Below, piece after piece: positions 1-7,065 of a DNA stretch of 13,908 nucleotides. Under the pieces are notes generated by a model. It was not told the DNA's origin. It searched no databases and saw nothing but the letters and a program-made list of their open reading frames with translations. Within the stretch, counting starts at the first letter, position 1, and each line of letters opens with the position of its first letter. The position numbers and the translations under genes were made by a program. The DNA lies in the NCBI GenBank assembly GCA_046757585.1, contig JBHHYR010000097.1, positions 1-13,908 of the forward strand, given 5' to 3'. The stretch comes from JBHHYR01 sp046757585. Its GTDB lineage: Bacteria; Desulfobacterota; Binatia; HRBIN30.

Positions 1-705
1 CAGGAGCCGTGTCTGTTCGGGGGCGAGATAGGGTGCGGCAAAATCGGCTACGGTCTTCCCATCCGCGGTGAAGTCTGCCTTGAACCAGTCGAAGATGGGC
101 GACAGTTCCACCGTCCCCGCCACCGGATCGATGCGGTTACGCGTAAGGTCGTTAAGGAATTGGCGCGCCTGTTCATCGAGCTGCCGATCAAGCAGTGTGC
201 CGGTGTATGCCTCACGGCGAAGTCTCGGGCAGCTGCTGGAAGCGCAGACCAGCGCGAAGTGCACACGTGGATCGTGGAAACGTTTCCGGATGATGCCGTG
301 CTCGATGTCGTCCGGGCTGCGCGGCTCGCCGGCAACGACCCGCTTGTACAATTTAAAGAATCCGTAGCGTTGCAGAGCATTCTCCGCCCGATACCCATCG
401 AGGACACCGGCGACCACCACCGCGTTGTAGGCGTTGATCCAGAATGCAAGCCGCTCTTTCGCCGACAGACCATCAAGCGTCGTGGTAGCCAGCACCGCCA
501 GGTACTCCTTCAAGGAGCCGGTCGCATTCTCCCGCAGCGCGCGGTACGCAACCCGTCCCCCTGCATCAACGTAACGCTTCAGGATCGCGTCCCACGGGCG
601 TTGATCGACGCCGGCGCCACGAGCACCCGGCGCAGCCACTAGCAAGACCAGCCAGAGCATGCCTCCGGCACCCCGGGCCGCCCGCCCCAGGCCGTCTGCT
701 CGCAC
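1..705 (-). CDS. Exported DUF547-family protein (C-terminus cut by window edge)
   Basis: The reverse strand is open without a stop from the window edge to beyond position 705 and encodes a DUF547 domain protein; the molecular function of this family is not established. Visible family signatures are AFWINAYNA (minus strand around 421-447), DDIEHGIIRKRF, DPRVHFALVCASSSCPRLRR and LSPIFDWFKADF. The N-terminus has a signal peptide: basic region, hydrophobic core LWLVLLVAA, then an APGARGA cleavage-like site, so the protein is probably periplasmic or outer-membrane associated. I chose GTG at 705 because it gives a positively charged n-region and has GGAAG seven bases upstream. ATG at 660 would give an uncharged signal peptide with GGAGG only one base away; ATG at 759 is also in frame. 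About 235 residues are seen, so probably only a few tens are missing. It is divergent from the MFS gene. Confidence 0.85.
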   Translation of the reverse strand, partial: MRADGLGRAARGAGGMLWLVLLVAAPGARGAGVDQRPWDAILKRYVDAGGRVAYRALRENATGSLKEYLAVLATTTLDGLSAKERLAFWINAYNAVVVAGVLDGYRAENALQRYGFFKLYKRVVAGEPRSPDDIEHGIIRKRFHDPRVHFALVCASSSCPRLRREAYTGTLLDRQLDEQARQFLNDLTRNRIDPVAGTVELSPIFDWFKADFTADGKTVADFAAPYLAPEQTRLL

Positions 706-827
706 GTGTACGCTTCCATTCGCCGCCCGATGTGTCCGGCCGCTCCCGGTGCACCGCATGCGGAGTGCCCGATCCCCACCCGTTCTTCCGACGTGCAACC
801 AGCGCATCAGACGATAAACGGATCCAC

Positions 828-857
828 TTGCGAATTGGTTCCGTCTGCCACTACAAA
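828..857 (+). promoter_or_regulatory. Possible sigma-70-type promoter for the MFS gene
   Basis: TTGCGA (828-833) and TACAAA (852-857) are separated by 18 bases and resemble -35 and -10 elements. Transcription would begin only about five bases before the ATG at 869, and no Shine-Dalgarno site is visible, so translation would be nearly leaderless. The match is weak. The rest of the 163-bp divergent region between DUF547 and MFS shows nothing else I recognise. Confidence 0.2.
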
Positions 858-868
858 ATCCAGCAACC

Positions 869-2152
869 ATGGCGCGCAAGCCTGCAGCATCATCTGTCAC
901 ATATGCCCGTTTGAACCAAGCGACGCAGCTCCGGCCGCCGCACTACGTGATCCTTGGGCTCAGCTGGGCCGGTTGGCTGTTCGACTTTTACGATCTCATC
1001 TTGTACTCGTTCCTCCTGGTTCCGATCGCGCAGGAGTTCCACCTGAGCCGTGAAGCCTCGTCGCTGGTCCTAGGCACATCGTTGGGCTTCACGGCACTGG
1101 GCGGCGTGCTCTTCGGCCGTCTGGCTGACGGTGTCGGACGCAAGTCAGTGTTGCAGTGGACGATCGTTATGTACTCAACGGGGGTCTTTCTCTCCGGCCT
1201 CGCGCTGGGCCTGTGGACACTGCTGCTGGCGCGAGTCATCACAGCGGTCGGCGTCGGCGGCGAGTGGGCGACGGGGCAGACGATCGTCAGCGAAACTTTC
1301 CCCGCGAAGCAGCGCGGCCATTACGGGGCGTTGCTACAAACCGGAGCGCCGGTCGGTGTCGGGCTGGCCGCTATCATGGGCAGCTTCTTCGCACCCGCGT
1401 TCGGGTGGCGCCTGACATTCATGATTTCCGCGCTGCCAGCTCTGCTGGTGACATTGATCAGGAAGTACATGCCGGAGTCCGACGTATGGGAAGTCAACCG
1501 GGCGGCGCGAGATCGCTCCGCGCGACTCCCTGCGTCTGGGGCCCACGGGTTCAGGCCCTTACTGCGGCCGCCGCTGCGACGGCTGGCTAGCCTCGCCTGG
1601 CTCCTCACGGCGCTGAACATGTCGGCATACTGGTTCACCTACTCATGGCTGCCGGGATACCTGACAACTGAACGGGGTCTGACGATCGTTTCCTCTGGTC
1701 TGTGGATTTTGACCATTGTGGCTGGCGAGTTGATCGGCTACGGCAGCTTCGGCGCGTTTGCCGACCGCTTCGGGCGCAAGCCGGTCTTTACCGTCTTCTC
1801 GCTCATCATGGCGGCAGGCTTGTTGATGATCACGCTGTTCTGGTCCGTGATTGAGGGTCGGCCGGCGCTGATTCTGGTATTCATGCTGCTTGTGGGCATC
1901 GGTACCGGCACATGGTCAATGTTCGGCCCGTTCTTTGCGGAACTGTTTCCTACCCCGGTGCGGAACACGGCCGTGGGTTCGATTTTCAACCTTGCCCGGG
2001 GCGTGCAGTTCTTTACACCGCTTCTCATCACCGCCGTTGCGCACTGGGCACACTTGTCTGGGGGGATCTCGCTAGCCGCGGCGTTTTCCATCGGTGCCGG
2101 GCTGGTCATTTGGACCCTCCCGGAAACCCGAGGCCGCGAGATTACGGCGTGA
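869..2152 (+). CDS. MFS transporter, metabolite:H+ / aromatic-acid symporter-like
   Basis: A 427-residue, 12-helix inner-membrane permease of the major facilitator superfamily, likely a proton-coupled uptake system for an organic acid or similar small metabolite. The signature loop between helices 2 and 3 is present as GRLADGVGRK (83-92), and its second-half copy is FADRFGRKP (297-305). GVGGEWATGQ (128-137) and the terminal PETRGRE are typical of the symporter branch related to sugar, aromatic-acid and lactate carriers. The conserved WLFDFYD segment (36-42) in helix 1 fits the aromatic-acid/metabolite symporters. Length is normal and the frame intact. Substrate cannot be deduced: no catabolic gene adjoins it. 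No ribosome binding site precedes the ATG at 869, so the start is the least certain part; the first 25 residues are a plausible cytoplasmic tail. Confidence 0.9.
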   Translation: MARKPAASSVTYARLNQATQLRPPHYVILGLSWAGWLFDFYDLILYSFLLVPIAQEFHLSREASSLVLGTSLGFTALGGVLFGRLADGVGRKSVLQWTIVMYSTGVFLSGLALGLWTLLLARVITAVGVGGEWATGQTIVSETFPAKQRGHYGALLQTGAPVGVGLAAIMGSFFAPAFGWRLTFMISALPALLVTLIRKYMPESDVWEVNRAARDRSARLPASGAHGFRPLLRPPLRRLASLAWLLTALNMSAYWFTYSWLPGYLTTERGLTIVSSGLWILTIVAGELIGYGSFGAFADRFGRKPVFTVFSLIMAAGLLMITLFWSVIEGRPALILVFMLLVGIGTGTWSMFGPFFAELFPTPVRNTAVGSIFNLARGVQFFTPLLITAVAHWAHLSGGISLAAAFSIGAGLVIWTLPETRGREITA

Positions 2153-2268
2153 TTCTCTCGATTGGGCAGCGACGTGACCCCTGCTACCCAGGTGAGCGGC
2201 TCGCGGGACAACAATTCCCCTCGCCGCAGAACGTTTGACGCCAGCGGCTCAAGCAGGCACATGAAGAT

Positions 2269-2415
2269 ATGGCGAACCGGGATGCACGCACCGCGCTGCC
2301 GTACGAGGGAATTCCGCCCAGATTGAACGTGTCCCGCGATCCGGGCACCGACTGTCGCACGACCAACGAGTTCCTTCGTACGCTGCAAGCGCAGAGAGAG
2401 ACCGCATGGAGTTGA
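2269..2415 (+). CDS. Doubtful 48-residue ORF overlapping the dedA start
   Basis: This short frame opens at ATG 2269 and ends at TGA 2413-2415, ten bases inside dedA, an arrangement that would allow translational coupling. The peptide (MANRDARTALPYEGIPPRLN to LQAQRETAWS) is soluble, with no membrane segment or motif I know. It has only a weak upstream GAAG. The 253-bp gap between the MFS and dedA genes otherwise shows no terminator or clear promoter. It may be chance coding potential. Confidence 0.15.
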   Translation: MANRDARTALPYEGIPPRLNVSRDPGTDCRTTNEFLRTLQAQRETAWS

Positions 2416-3065
2416 TCACGACACTTATGGAGTATTTTCTCCATCTCGACCGACATTTGAACGTGGTCATCCAGAACTACGGCATGTGGACGTATCTCAT
2501 CCTGTTTGTGATCATCTTCTGCGAAACGGGCTTGGTGGTGACGCCGATCCTTCCGGGAGATTCATTGCTGTTCGCGGCCGGAGCATTCGCTGCGATCGGA
2601 TCGCTGAACGTGGAATTCCTGTTCGCCCTACTGAGCATTGCCGCCGTGGCGGGTGACACGACGAACTACTGGATCGGCCACGCGGTGGGCCCACGGATCT
2701 TTCACCAAGAAAACGTACGCTTTCTCAAGAAGGAGTATCTTGACCGGACGCACGAGTTCTATGAACGCCACGGCGGGAAGACCATCATCATCGCCAGGTT
2801 CATGCCTATCATCCGTACTTTTGCTCCGTTTGTAGCGGGGATCGGAAGTATGACGTATCCGCGGTTCATCGCGTACAACGTTATTGGCGGTACCGCGTGG
2901 ATCGCAGCATTCGTGTTCGGTGGGTACTACTTCGGCAACATCCCGATGGTGAAGCAGAACTTCACCTTGGTCATTCTGGCAATCATCTTCATCTCGATCC
3001 TGCCCGGTATCATCGAGTTGTTGCGCCACCGCTTCCGGCCCGGCAGCGTCGGCGTCGCGGAATAG
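2406..3065 (+). CDS. dedA: DedA-family inner-membrane protein
   Basis: A 219-residue membrane protein, the same length as E. coli DedA and clearly alignable to it from memory (shared FCETGLVVTP, LPGDSLLF, RTFAPFVAG, YNVIGG, SILPG). DedA-family proteins are implicated in recycling undecaprenyl phosphate or other lipids across the inner membrane and in proton-motive-force homeostasis. Residues equivalent to those shown essential in E. coli YqjA/YghB are present: E40 and D52 in the ETGL...PGD re-entrant region, R131 and R137 in ARFMPIIRT. The ATG at 2406 follows a purine-rich AGAGAGAG five bases upstream, supporting the start. The HEAT-repeat gene begins 58 bp downstream, so co-transcription is possible. 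Confidence 0.95.
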   Translation: MELITTLMEYFLHLDRHLNVVIQNYGMWTYLILFVIIFCETGLVVTPILPGDSLLFAAGAFAAIGSLNVEFLFALLSIAAVAGDTTNYWIGHAVGPRIFHQENVRFLKKEYLDRTHEFYERHGGKTIIIARFMPIIRTFAPFVAGIGSMTYPRFIAYNVIGGTAWIAAFVFGGYYFGNIPMVKQNFTLVILAIIFISILPGIIELLRHRFRPGSVGVAE

Positions 3066-3123
3066 TTCTTCTGCACGGGGTGGAGCATTGAAAGGCGCTC
3101 ACCGCCCCTGGTAGGCAAGCTGG

Positions 3124-4749
3124 GTGAAGTCCACGCTAAGCAGGATCGCCGGTCTCATCACCGGCCCGGATGTGGAGGCGCGGTGCGCGGCGTTGCTCGT
3201 CTTGAGCCATCTGAAAGCGGCTGACGCAGGGGTGGTCAGGGCCGCCGGCGAGGCACTGAACGCCAGAAACGCGGTCGTGCGTGACTTTGGGCTTGGCTAT
3301 TTTGAGAAGGTCCACCCGCGCGGGGGCTTGCCCTATTTGATTCCGTTGCTTGACAGTCCTGAAGACACGCTGCGACAACGTCTCATCCCGATCCTGGCGC
3401 AGTACGGAGCGTCGGCGATTGCAAGAATCAAGAAACTCGTCCAGAAGGCGCCGCGGCGCCGCGTGCACGCTATCATTGACCTCTGTGGTCGCGTGCACAC
3501 GGGCCCGGCACTCGATGTGTTGTTCGGTCTCATGCCTGGCGATGATCTGGACGTCAGCCGTGCCGCCTGCAACGCGGTCGCCGCGGCGATTCCGAAGCTG
3601 GACGCCGGCAGACGTGCTGACCTCTTCTCCCGGAGCGAGAACCTTGCCAGGGCCGCTGGCGGCGCGCGCCCGGCGCTCGTGGCAGCGACGAAGCTGTTCG
3701 GCGCTCTCGGCGATCCCAAGGCCCGCCGGCGTTTGTTTCCCCTCCTGGACCACAAGCAGCATCCCGTCGTCCGCACGCATGCGCTCAGCGCCTTGACGCA
3801 ATGTCTTCGAGCTCAGAAACTGACACCAGCGGAGATTGACGCGTTACTGGCGTTGCTTGACGAGTCCGACGAAACGGGCATCCTGCGCCCAACGATCCGG
3901 TTGCTGGAAGATCAGCTCCTGGACCGTAGTTACCTGCCACAACTCAACCGTCTGGCCGAAAGCCCGCAGCCCGTGGTGCGGCGTTTCGCCGTTGAAAAGC
4001 TCGCCGGCGTCGCCTCTGGTGCCACGGTCAAGACGCTGATCGGCTACCTGACCGACGACAGCTACGCCCGACGCGATCAAGCCACGGCATCCCTGAAGAA
4101 GCTGCCAGCTGCACGCTTAGCCCTCATGAAGGACTTCGTTGCCTGCACCGATGAGCGCAAGGCGTGGACCCTGGCCGACATCTTGCTCGTGCACGAGCGC
4201 GGCTGGAAGCGCGACACCCTTGACGCACTCTGGAAGAGGCTGCAAGAATACGTGGAAGAGCGAGAGGACCGGCTCTACAGCGCCTATTTTCACTTCCTGA
4301 ACGCGCTTGACAGCGACTCGCTCGCGGAGCGCGTGCACCGGCGTGTGCGGCGCCTGAGGATGAAGAAGGATTTCGCGGCCTGTGCAAAATGGCTCGCCTT
4401 GCTGAAGGACTCACCGACCTTCGATGCGGAAGCCCAGTTGGCACTTGCGGTGGCGGAACTCAAGTCGCACCGACACGCACTTTCCGCCACCGTACGCCGG
4501 CACGACCCTGCCCTGGACATTCTCCGTGCGCTGGCACGGTCGGCGTTTCCAACTGTGGAGCGCCTGCGCAAGGAGCGCCACCTCGCATCCGAGGAGCTCT
4601 TCTACGTTGCATTCAACCTCGCCGAAGGGCCCCGCGAAGAGCAGGCCGTTGGTGCTGAGCTGTTGCAACACCTGGCCGTCACGCAGGGCCGCACGAGGAT
4701 CGGCAAGGCCGCCAAGAACAAGTTGCGTCTGGTCCGGCGCAGCACCTGA
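3124..4749 (+). CDS. HEAT-repeat protein of unknown function
   Basis: A 541-residue soluble alpha-solenoid. Repeated helical pairs with HEAT-like spacing can be seen at about residues 17-62, 66-100, 126-157, 184-229, 234-265, 270-297 and 300-328, for example PVVRTHALSALTQCL and PVVRRFAVEKLAGV. The C-terminal third (about 330-541) is helical and rich in Lys/Arg and Leu but less clearly repetitive. There is no signal peptide or membrane span, so it is probably a cytoplasmic scaffold. I see no enzymatic motif and do not recognise a named family. The start must be GTG 3124 or later, because an in-frame TAG lies at 3112-3114; a GGTAGG-like site sits upstream. It lies between dedA and the dehydrogenase, with 58 and 37 bp gaps. 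Confidence 0.85.
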   Translation: MKSTLSRIAGLITGPDVEARCAALLVLSHLKAADAGVVRAAGEALNARNAVVRDFGLGYFEKVHPRGGLPYLIPLLDSPEDTLRQRLIPILAQYGASAIARIKKLVQKAPRRRVHAIIDLCGRVHTGPALDVLFGLMPGDDLDVSRAACNAVAAAIPKLDAGRRADLFSRSENLARAAGGARPALVAATKLFGALGDPKARRRLFPLLDHKQHPVVRTHALSALTQCLRAQKLTPAEIDALLALLDESDETGILRPTIRLLEDQLLDRSYLPQLNRLAESPQPVVRRFAVEKLAGVASGATVKTLIGYLTDDSYARRDQATASLKKLPAARLALMKDFVACTDERKAWTLADILLVHERGWKRDTLDALWKRLQEYVEEREDRLYSAYFHFLNALDSDSLAERVHRRVRRLRMKKDFAACAKWLALLKDSPTFDAEAQLALAVAELKSHRHALSATVRRHDPALDILRALARSAFPTVERLRKERHLASEELFYVAFNLAEGPREEQAVGAELLQHLAVTQGRTRIGKAAKNKLRLVRRST

Positions 4750-4776
4750 GCCGGCGAACATGACCAGCCAGACGTC

Positions 4777-4780
4777 GGAG
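4777..4780 (+). promoter_or_regulatory. Ribosome binding site deciding the dehydrogenase start
   Basis: GGAG lies six bases before ATG 4787. The alternative in-frame ATG at 4760 has only a weak site, so 4787 is preferred. The frame is also open far upstream inside the HEAT-repeat gene, but that part does not resemble the protein family. Confidence 0.5.
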
Positions 4781-4786
4781 CGGCGC

Positions 4787-6364
4787 ATGCAACCAGCTGC
4801 ACGGGTGGCCGTGCTCGTCCTCGTGGCCGCGGTTGTCGTGATCGGCGGGGGTGCGGTGGCACATGCCTCAGCCTGCGACGACCTGTCTGCACACTATGTC
4901 GCGTCGGTTATCAGCGGCGCGCGCCGCTGCCTCACTCGCCTGGTGCCCGTTGGCCGTTCCTGTGTGTCTCGCAACCGGACCCTGGACGGTCGCGCGGCGC
5001 GCGTCAGCGCGCACTGCCCGAGGGGTACCGTCGCACGGCTTGCGTGTGCTGCCCGCCAGGCTATTCTCGCCGCTGGTTTGCCGTACGACTTACTGGCGAG
5101 TACCGGCTTCGCCCACCTGTGCCACACTGCGACGTGCGGGAACGGCAGCCTGGAACCAGGCGAGCAATGCGACGATGGCAACGTCACCAACGCCGACGGG
5201 TGCTCGGCAACCTGTCAGCTCGAAGCACGGGTGTGTACAGACCTCTGCGCAGGCATCGTGCCGGTCCAGGGTACCGCGATCAAGGCAGAACTCGTCGCGA
5301 GTGGCTTGAGCCAGCCCTTGTTCGTGACGGCCCCGAGCCGCGACGTCAGCCGCCTTTTTGTTGTCGAGAAGACCGGTACCATTCGCATCCTACAGTGGGG
5401 CACGCTCCTCCCTAGGCCGTTCTTGGACATCCGTTCACAGGTTTCCTCAGGCAGCGAGCAGGGCCTGCTTGGCCTGGCGTTTCATCCTGACTATGCGAGT
5501 AACGGCCGTTTTTTCGTCGACTATACCGACACCTCAGGAAACACCGTCGTAGCGCAATATCGCGTTTCCGCGGATCCTGACGTTGCCGTGCCGAACGCGT
5601 CGATCATCCTGGAAGTCCAGCAGCCGTTCGCCAACCACAATGGGGGCGACATTGCATTCGGCCCCGACGGGTTTCTATACGTTGGTCTGGGCGACGGCGG
5701 CAGCGGAGGTGATCCCCACCGCAACGCGCAGAACCGCGACACGTTCTTGGGCAAGCTGCTGCGGATCGACGTCGACAGCGCGTTCCCCTACACGAGCCCT
5801 CCAACCAATCCGTTCGCCGGCAGCACCCCAGGATTGGACGCGATCTGGGCTTTCGGCCTGCGCAACCCGTGGCGGTTCAGCTTCGACCGGCAAAACGGGG
5901 ATCTTTACATCGCCGATGTCGGCCAGAACAGGTTCGAGGAAATCGATTACCAGCCGGGATCGAGCACAGGAGGGGAAAACTACGGCTGGAACGTCGTCGA
6001 AGGCAGCGGCCATTGCTTCAGGCCACCATCCGGCTGCGATCAAGCAGGGCTCAAGCTGCCCATTCTCGAGTACAGCCACAGTGAGGGCTGCTCAGTGACC
6101 GGTGGGTACGTGTATAGGGGCTGCAAGATGCCAGACCTCCAGGGCACGTATTTCTACGCGGACTTCTGCACGGGATTCATCCGTACCTTTGTGGTCCTCC
6201 GAGGCGCAGCAACAAACCTCCAAGACCGCACGGCACAGCTCACCCCAGCGGGTGGTCCCACGATCGGGAGCATCTCGTCATTCGGGGAAGATGCCCGCGG
6301 CGAGATCTATATCTGCGACCTGGACGACGGCGAGGTGTTCAAGATCGTTCCCGCGTCGGAATAG
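4787..6364 (+). CDS. Exported PQQ-dependent sugar dehydrogenase-like beta-propeller with N-terminal Cys-rich module
   Basis: A 525-residue secreted protein. Residues 1-27 form a signal peptide (hydrophobic VAVLVLVAAVVVI, cleavage after AHA). Residues 30-115 are a Cys-rich segment I do not recognise. Residues 117-143 carry the myxobacterial-type disulfide repeat CGNGSLEPGEQCDDGN. From about 165 to the end is the GSDH six-bladed propeller of soluble PQQ glucose/aldose dehydrogenases and HHIP-like proteins: EQGLLGLAFHPDY (224-236), NHNGGDIAFGPDGFLY (283-298, with the candidate catalytic His284), GLRNPWRFSFD (357-367), GDLYIADVGQNRFEEI and GENYGW. By family knowledge it would oxidise sugars in the periplasm or outside the cell, passing electrons to an acceptor. 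Whether this copy binds PQQ is not proven, since HHIP-like relatives may not. No PQQ synthesis gene is nearby. Confidence 0.88.
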   Translation: MQPAARVAVLVLVAAVVVIGGGAVAHASACDDLSAHYVASVISGARRCLTRLVPVGRSCVSRNRTLDGRAARVSAHCPRGTVARLACAARQAILAAGLPYDLLASTGFAHLCHTATCGNGSLEPGEQCDDGNVTNADGCSATCQLEARVCTDLCAGIVPVQGTAIKAELVASGLSQPLFVTAPSRDVSRLFVVEKTGTIRILQWGTLLPRPFLDIRSQVSSGSEQGLLGLAFHPDYASNGRFFVDYTDTSGNTVVAQYRVSADPDVAVPNASIILEVQQPFANHNGGDIAFGPDGFLYVGLGDGGSGGDPHRNAQNRDTFLGKLLRIDVDSAFPYTSPPTNPFAGSTPGLDAIWAFGLRNPWRFSFDRQNGDLYIADVGQNRFEEIDYQPGSSTGGENYGWNVVEGSGHCFRPPSGCDQAGLKLPILEYSHSEGCSVTGGYVYRGCKMPDLQGTYFYADFCTGFIRTFVVLRGAATNLQDRTAQLTPAGGPTIGSISSFGEDARGEIYICDLDDGEVFKIVPASE

Positions 6365-6501
6365 TACAGGCGCGAGCCCCGAGGCTACCGCACTGACGGT
6401 GGTAAGAGCCGCCCCCCGCCCGACCAATCCGCATCCCGCGAGCAGTGCCCCGCGCTCACGCAGCTTCCGGGCGATGCTGCTGGATAGCCAGGCGCGTGTG
6501 T
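6365..6501. other. Convergent gap, nothing recognised
   Basis: This stretch separates the dehydrogenase stop from the stop of the minus-strand microprotein. It contains only 4-bp stems (for example AGCC/GGCT near 6378-6390) with no T-tract, so I cannot call a terminator for either direction. Confidence 0.5.
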
Positions 6502-6708
6502 TCAATCGGCATGTGGTCCGACTGAGCAGGACGCGCGGGTGTGCTGACGGGCAACCCCTCCCGTATAGTCACGGAGCAGAGCCAGCGCGCTTCCCACCAA
6601 GGCCGCCACCAGCAGCCATGCGAAGAGCGCACCCAGCCAGGGCCATTCCATGATCCCCCCGGCAATGGTCAAACCCGGGATCTCAAGCATCTGTGGAAGA
6701 GCAAACAT
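6502..6708 (-). CDS. Small single-span membrane protein, unknown function
   Basis: A 68-residue ORF (49 if the internal ATG at MEWPW is used) with one strong hydrophobic helix, WLGALFAWLLVAALVGSALA, followed by a positively charged LLRDY boundary and a polar tail containing one Cys. Eight consecutive G (minus strand, 6716-6723) seven bases before ATG 6708 could act as a Shine-Dalgarno site; the internal ATG also has a GGGGGG close upstream. It lies 43 bp downstream of a second microprotein on the same strand, suggesting co-translation. No family recognised. It could be a small subunit of a membrane complex or a chance frame, but the well-formed helix and ribosome sites favour a real gene. Confidence 0.5.
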   Translation of the reverse strand: MFALPQMLEIPGLTIAGGIMEWPWLGALFAWLLVAALVGSALALLRDYTGGVARQHTRASCSVGPHAD

Positions 6709-6751
6709 CGTCTCGCCCCCCCCTTGTGTTCGGCTACGACGCTACCCTCTT

Positions 6752-6850
6752 TCAGCTGGGCGACATGAGCACGGATACCGTCGCGACCACCGTGAGAGCA
6801 ACGATTCCCCAGACCAACGGAGCCAACTGTGCTGTCATATCGAGTACCAT
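6752..6850 (-). CDS. 32-residue membrane microprotein, unknown function
   Basis: Starts at ATG 6850 (MVLDMTAQLAPLVWGIVALT) and continues as a single hydrophobic helix ending VSVLMSPS. A perfect AAGGAGG (6863-6869 on the minus strand) stands 12 bases upstream, strong in sequence but longer in spacing than usual. The frame is also open further upstream to 7006, but that part is Arg/Cys-rich and looks non-coding, and the strong ribosome site lies inside it, so the short form is preferred. It is too short for most gene callers. Together with the next microprotein it forms a tandem pair. Size and shape recall accessory peptides of membrane complexes such as KdpF or CydX, but no sequence motif supports a specific assignment. 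Confidence 0.45.
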   Translation of the reverse strand: MVLDMTAQLAPLVWGIVALTVVATVSVLMSPS

Positions 6851-6862
6851 TGCTCGTCTTTG

Positions 6863-6869
6863 CCTCCTT
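6863..6869 (-). promoter_or_regulatory. Perfect Shine-Dalgarno site for the 32-residue microprotein
   Basis: AAGGAGG on the minus strand, 12 bases before ATG 6850. A full match to the anti-Shine-Dalgarno in an otherwise non-coding stretch is the main evidence that the microprotein is translated. Confidence 0.45.
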
Positions 6870-6887
6870 GCCCTTTGCATACAGCAA

Positions 6888-6909
6888 GGCCTGTGCCTAG
6901 GCATAGGCC
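6888..6909. repeat. Near-perfect 22-bp palindrome upstream of the microproteins
   Basis: The half GGCCTGTGCCT is followed directly by AGGCATAGGCC. The two halves are inverted copies except for one mismatched pair (G6893/T6904, a G-T wobble in RNA). With no loop it looks more like a dimeric regulator site than an RNA hairpin. It lies 38 bp upstream of the ATG at 6850 and 11 bp upstream of an ATG on the plus strand at 6921. Confidence 0.5.
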
Positions 6910-6968
6910 AGGAGGTGTGAATGGTATGTGCAGCGGTGCCGGCACCCCAGCGCAAGTTTCTCTTAGCA

Positions 6969-7024
6969 CCCAGCAGCAAGCTGGGGGCTGCTTTCCCCTT
7001 CGCCACCGGCAGATACTTCCTGCC
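6969..7024. repeat. Short inverted repeats between the regulator gene and the microproteins
   Basis: CCCAGC/GCTGGG (6969-6974 and 6980-6985, 5-base loop) and GGCAG/CTGCC (7008-7012 and 7020-7024, 7-base loop) are perfect stems. They follow the stop codon of the sigma-54 activator gene (minus strand) and could stabilise its transcript end, but no T-run follows, so they are not classic intrinsic terminators. Otherwise 6851-7065 holds no gene I can support and no clear promoter. Confidence 0.3.
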
Positions 7025-7065
7025 AAGCGAAGCTAGCCGCTTAGAGAACTTTGCAGCGCTAACTG

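Noticed and set aside
48..476. A minus-strand ORF of 142 codons over the DUF547 gene.
   Set aside because: It is out of frame with the DUF547 protein, whose conserved motifs read through the same bases. Its Ser/Arg/Thr-rich composition is typical of a shadow frame.
3070..3112. An imperfect hairpin (GGGG...CCCC with GAGC/GCTC) after dedA.
   Set aside because: The stem is interrupted and no T-run follows, so it cannot be called a terminator. The downstream gene is on the same strand.
4424..4786. The dehydrogenase frame stays open about 360 bases upstream, into the HEAT-repeat gene.
   Set aside because: The extra residues are compositionally odd, overlap a real gene in another frame, and precede a clear signal peptide with a ribosome site at 4777-4780.
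6278..6505. A minus-strand ORF of 75 codons in the convergent gap.
   Set aside because: It overlaps the dehydrogenase 3' end antisense, has no ribosome site and no recognisable pattern.
6850..7065. Candidate sigma-54 (-24/-12) promoters for the microproteins under the adjacent activator.
   Set aside because: Several GG and GC pairs were examined on the minus strand (for example TGGCAGGAAGTATCTGC), but none has the required 10-base spacing together with TTGC.
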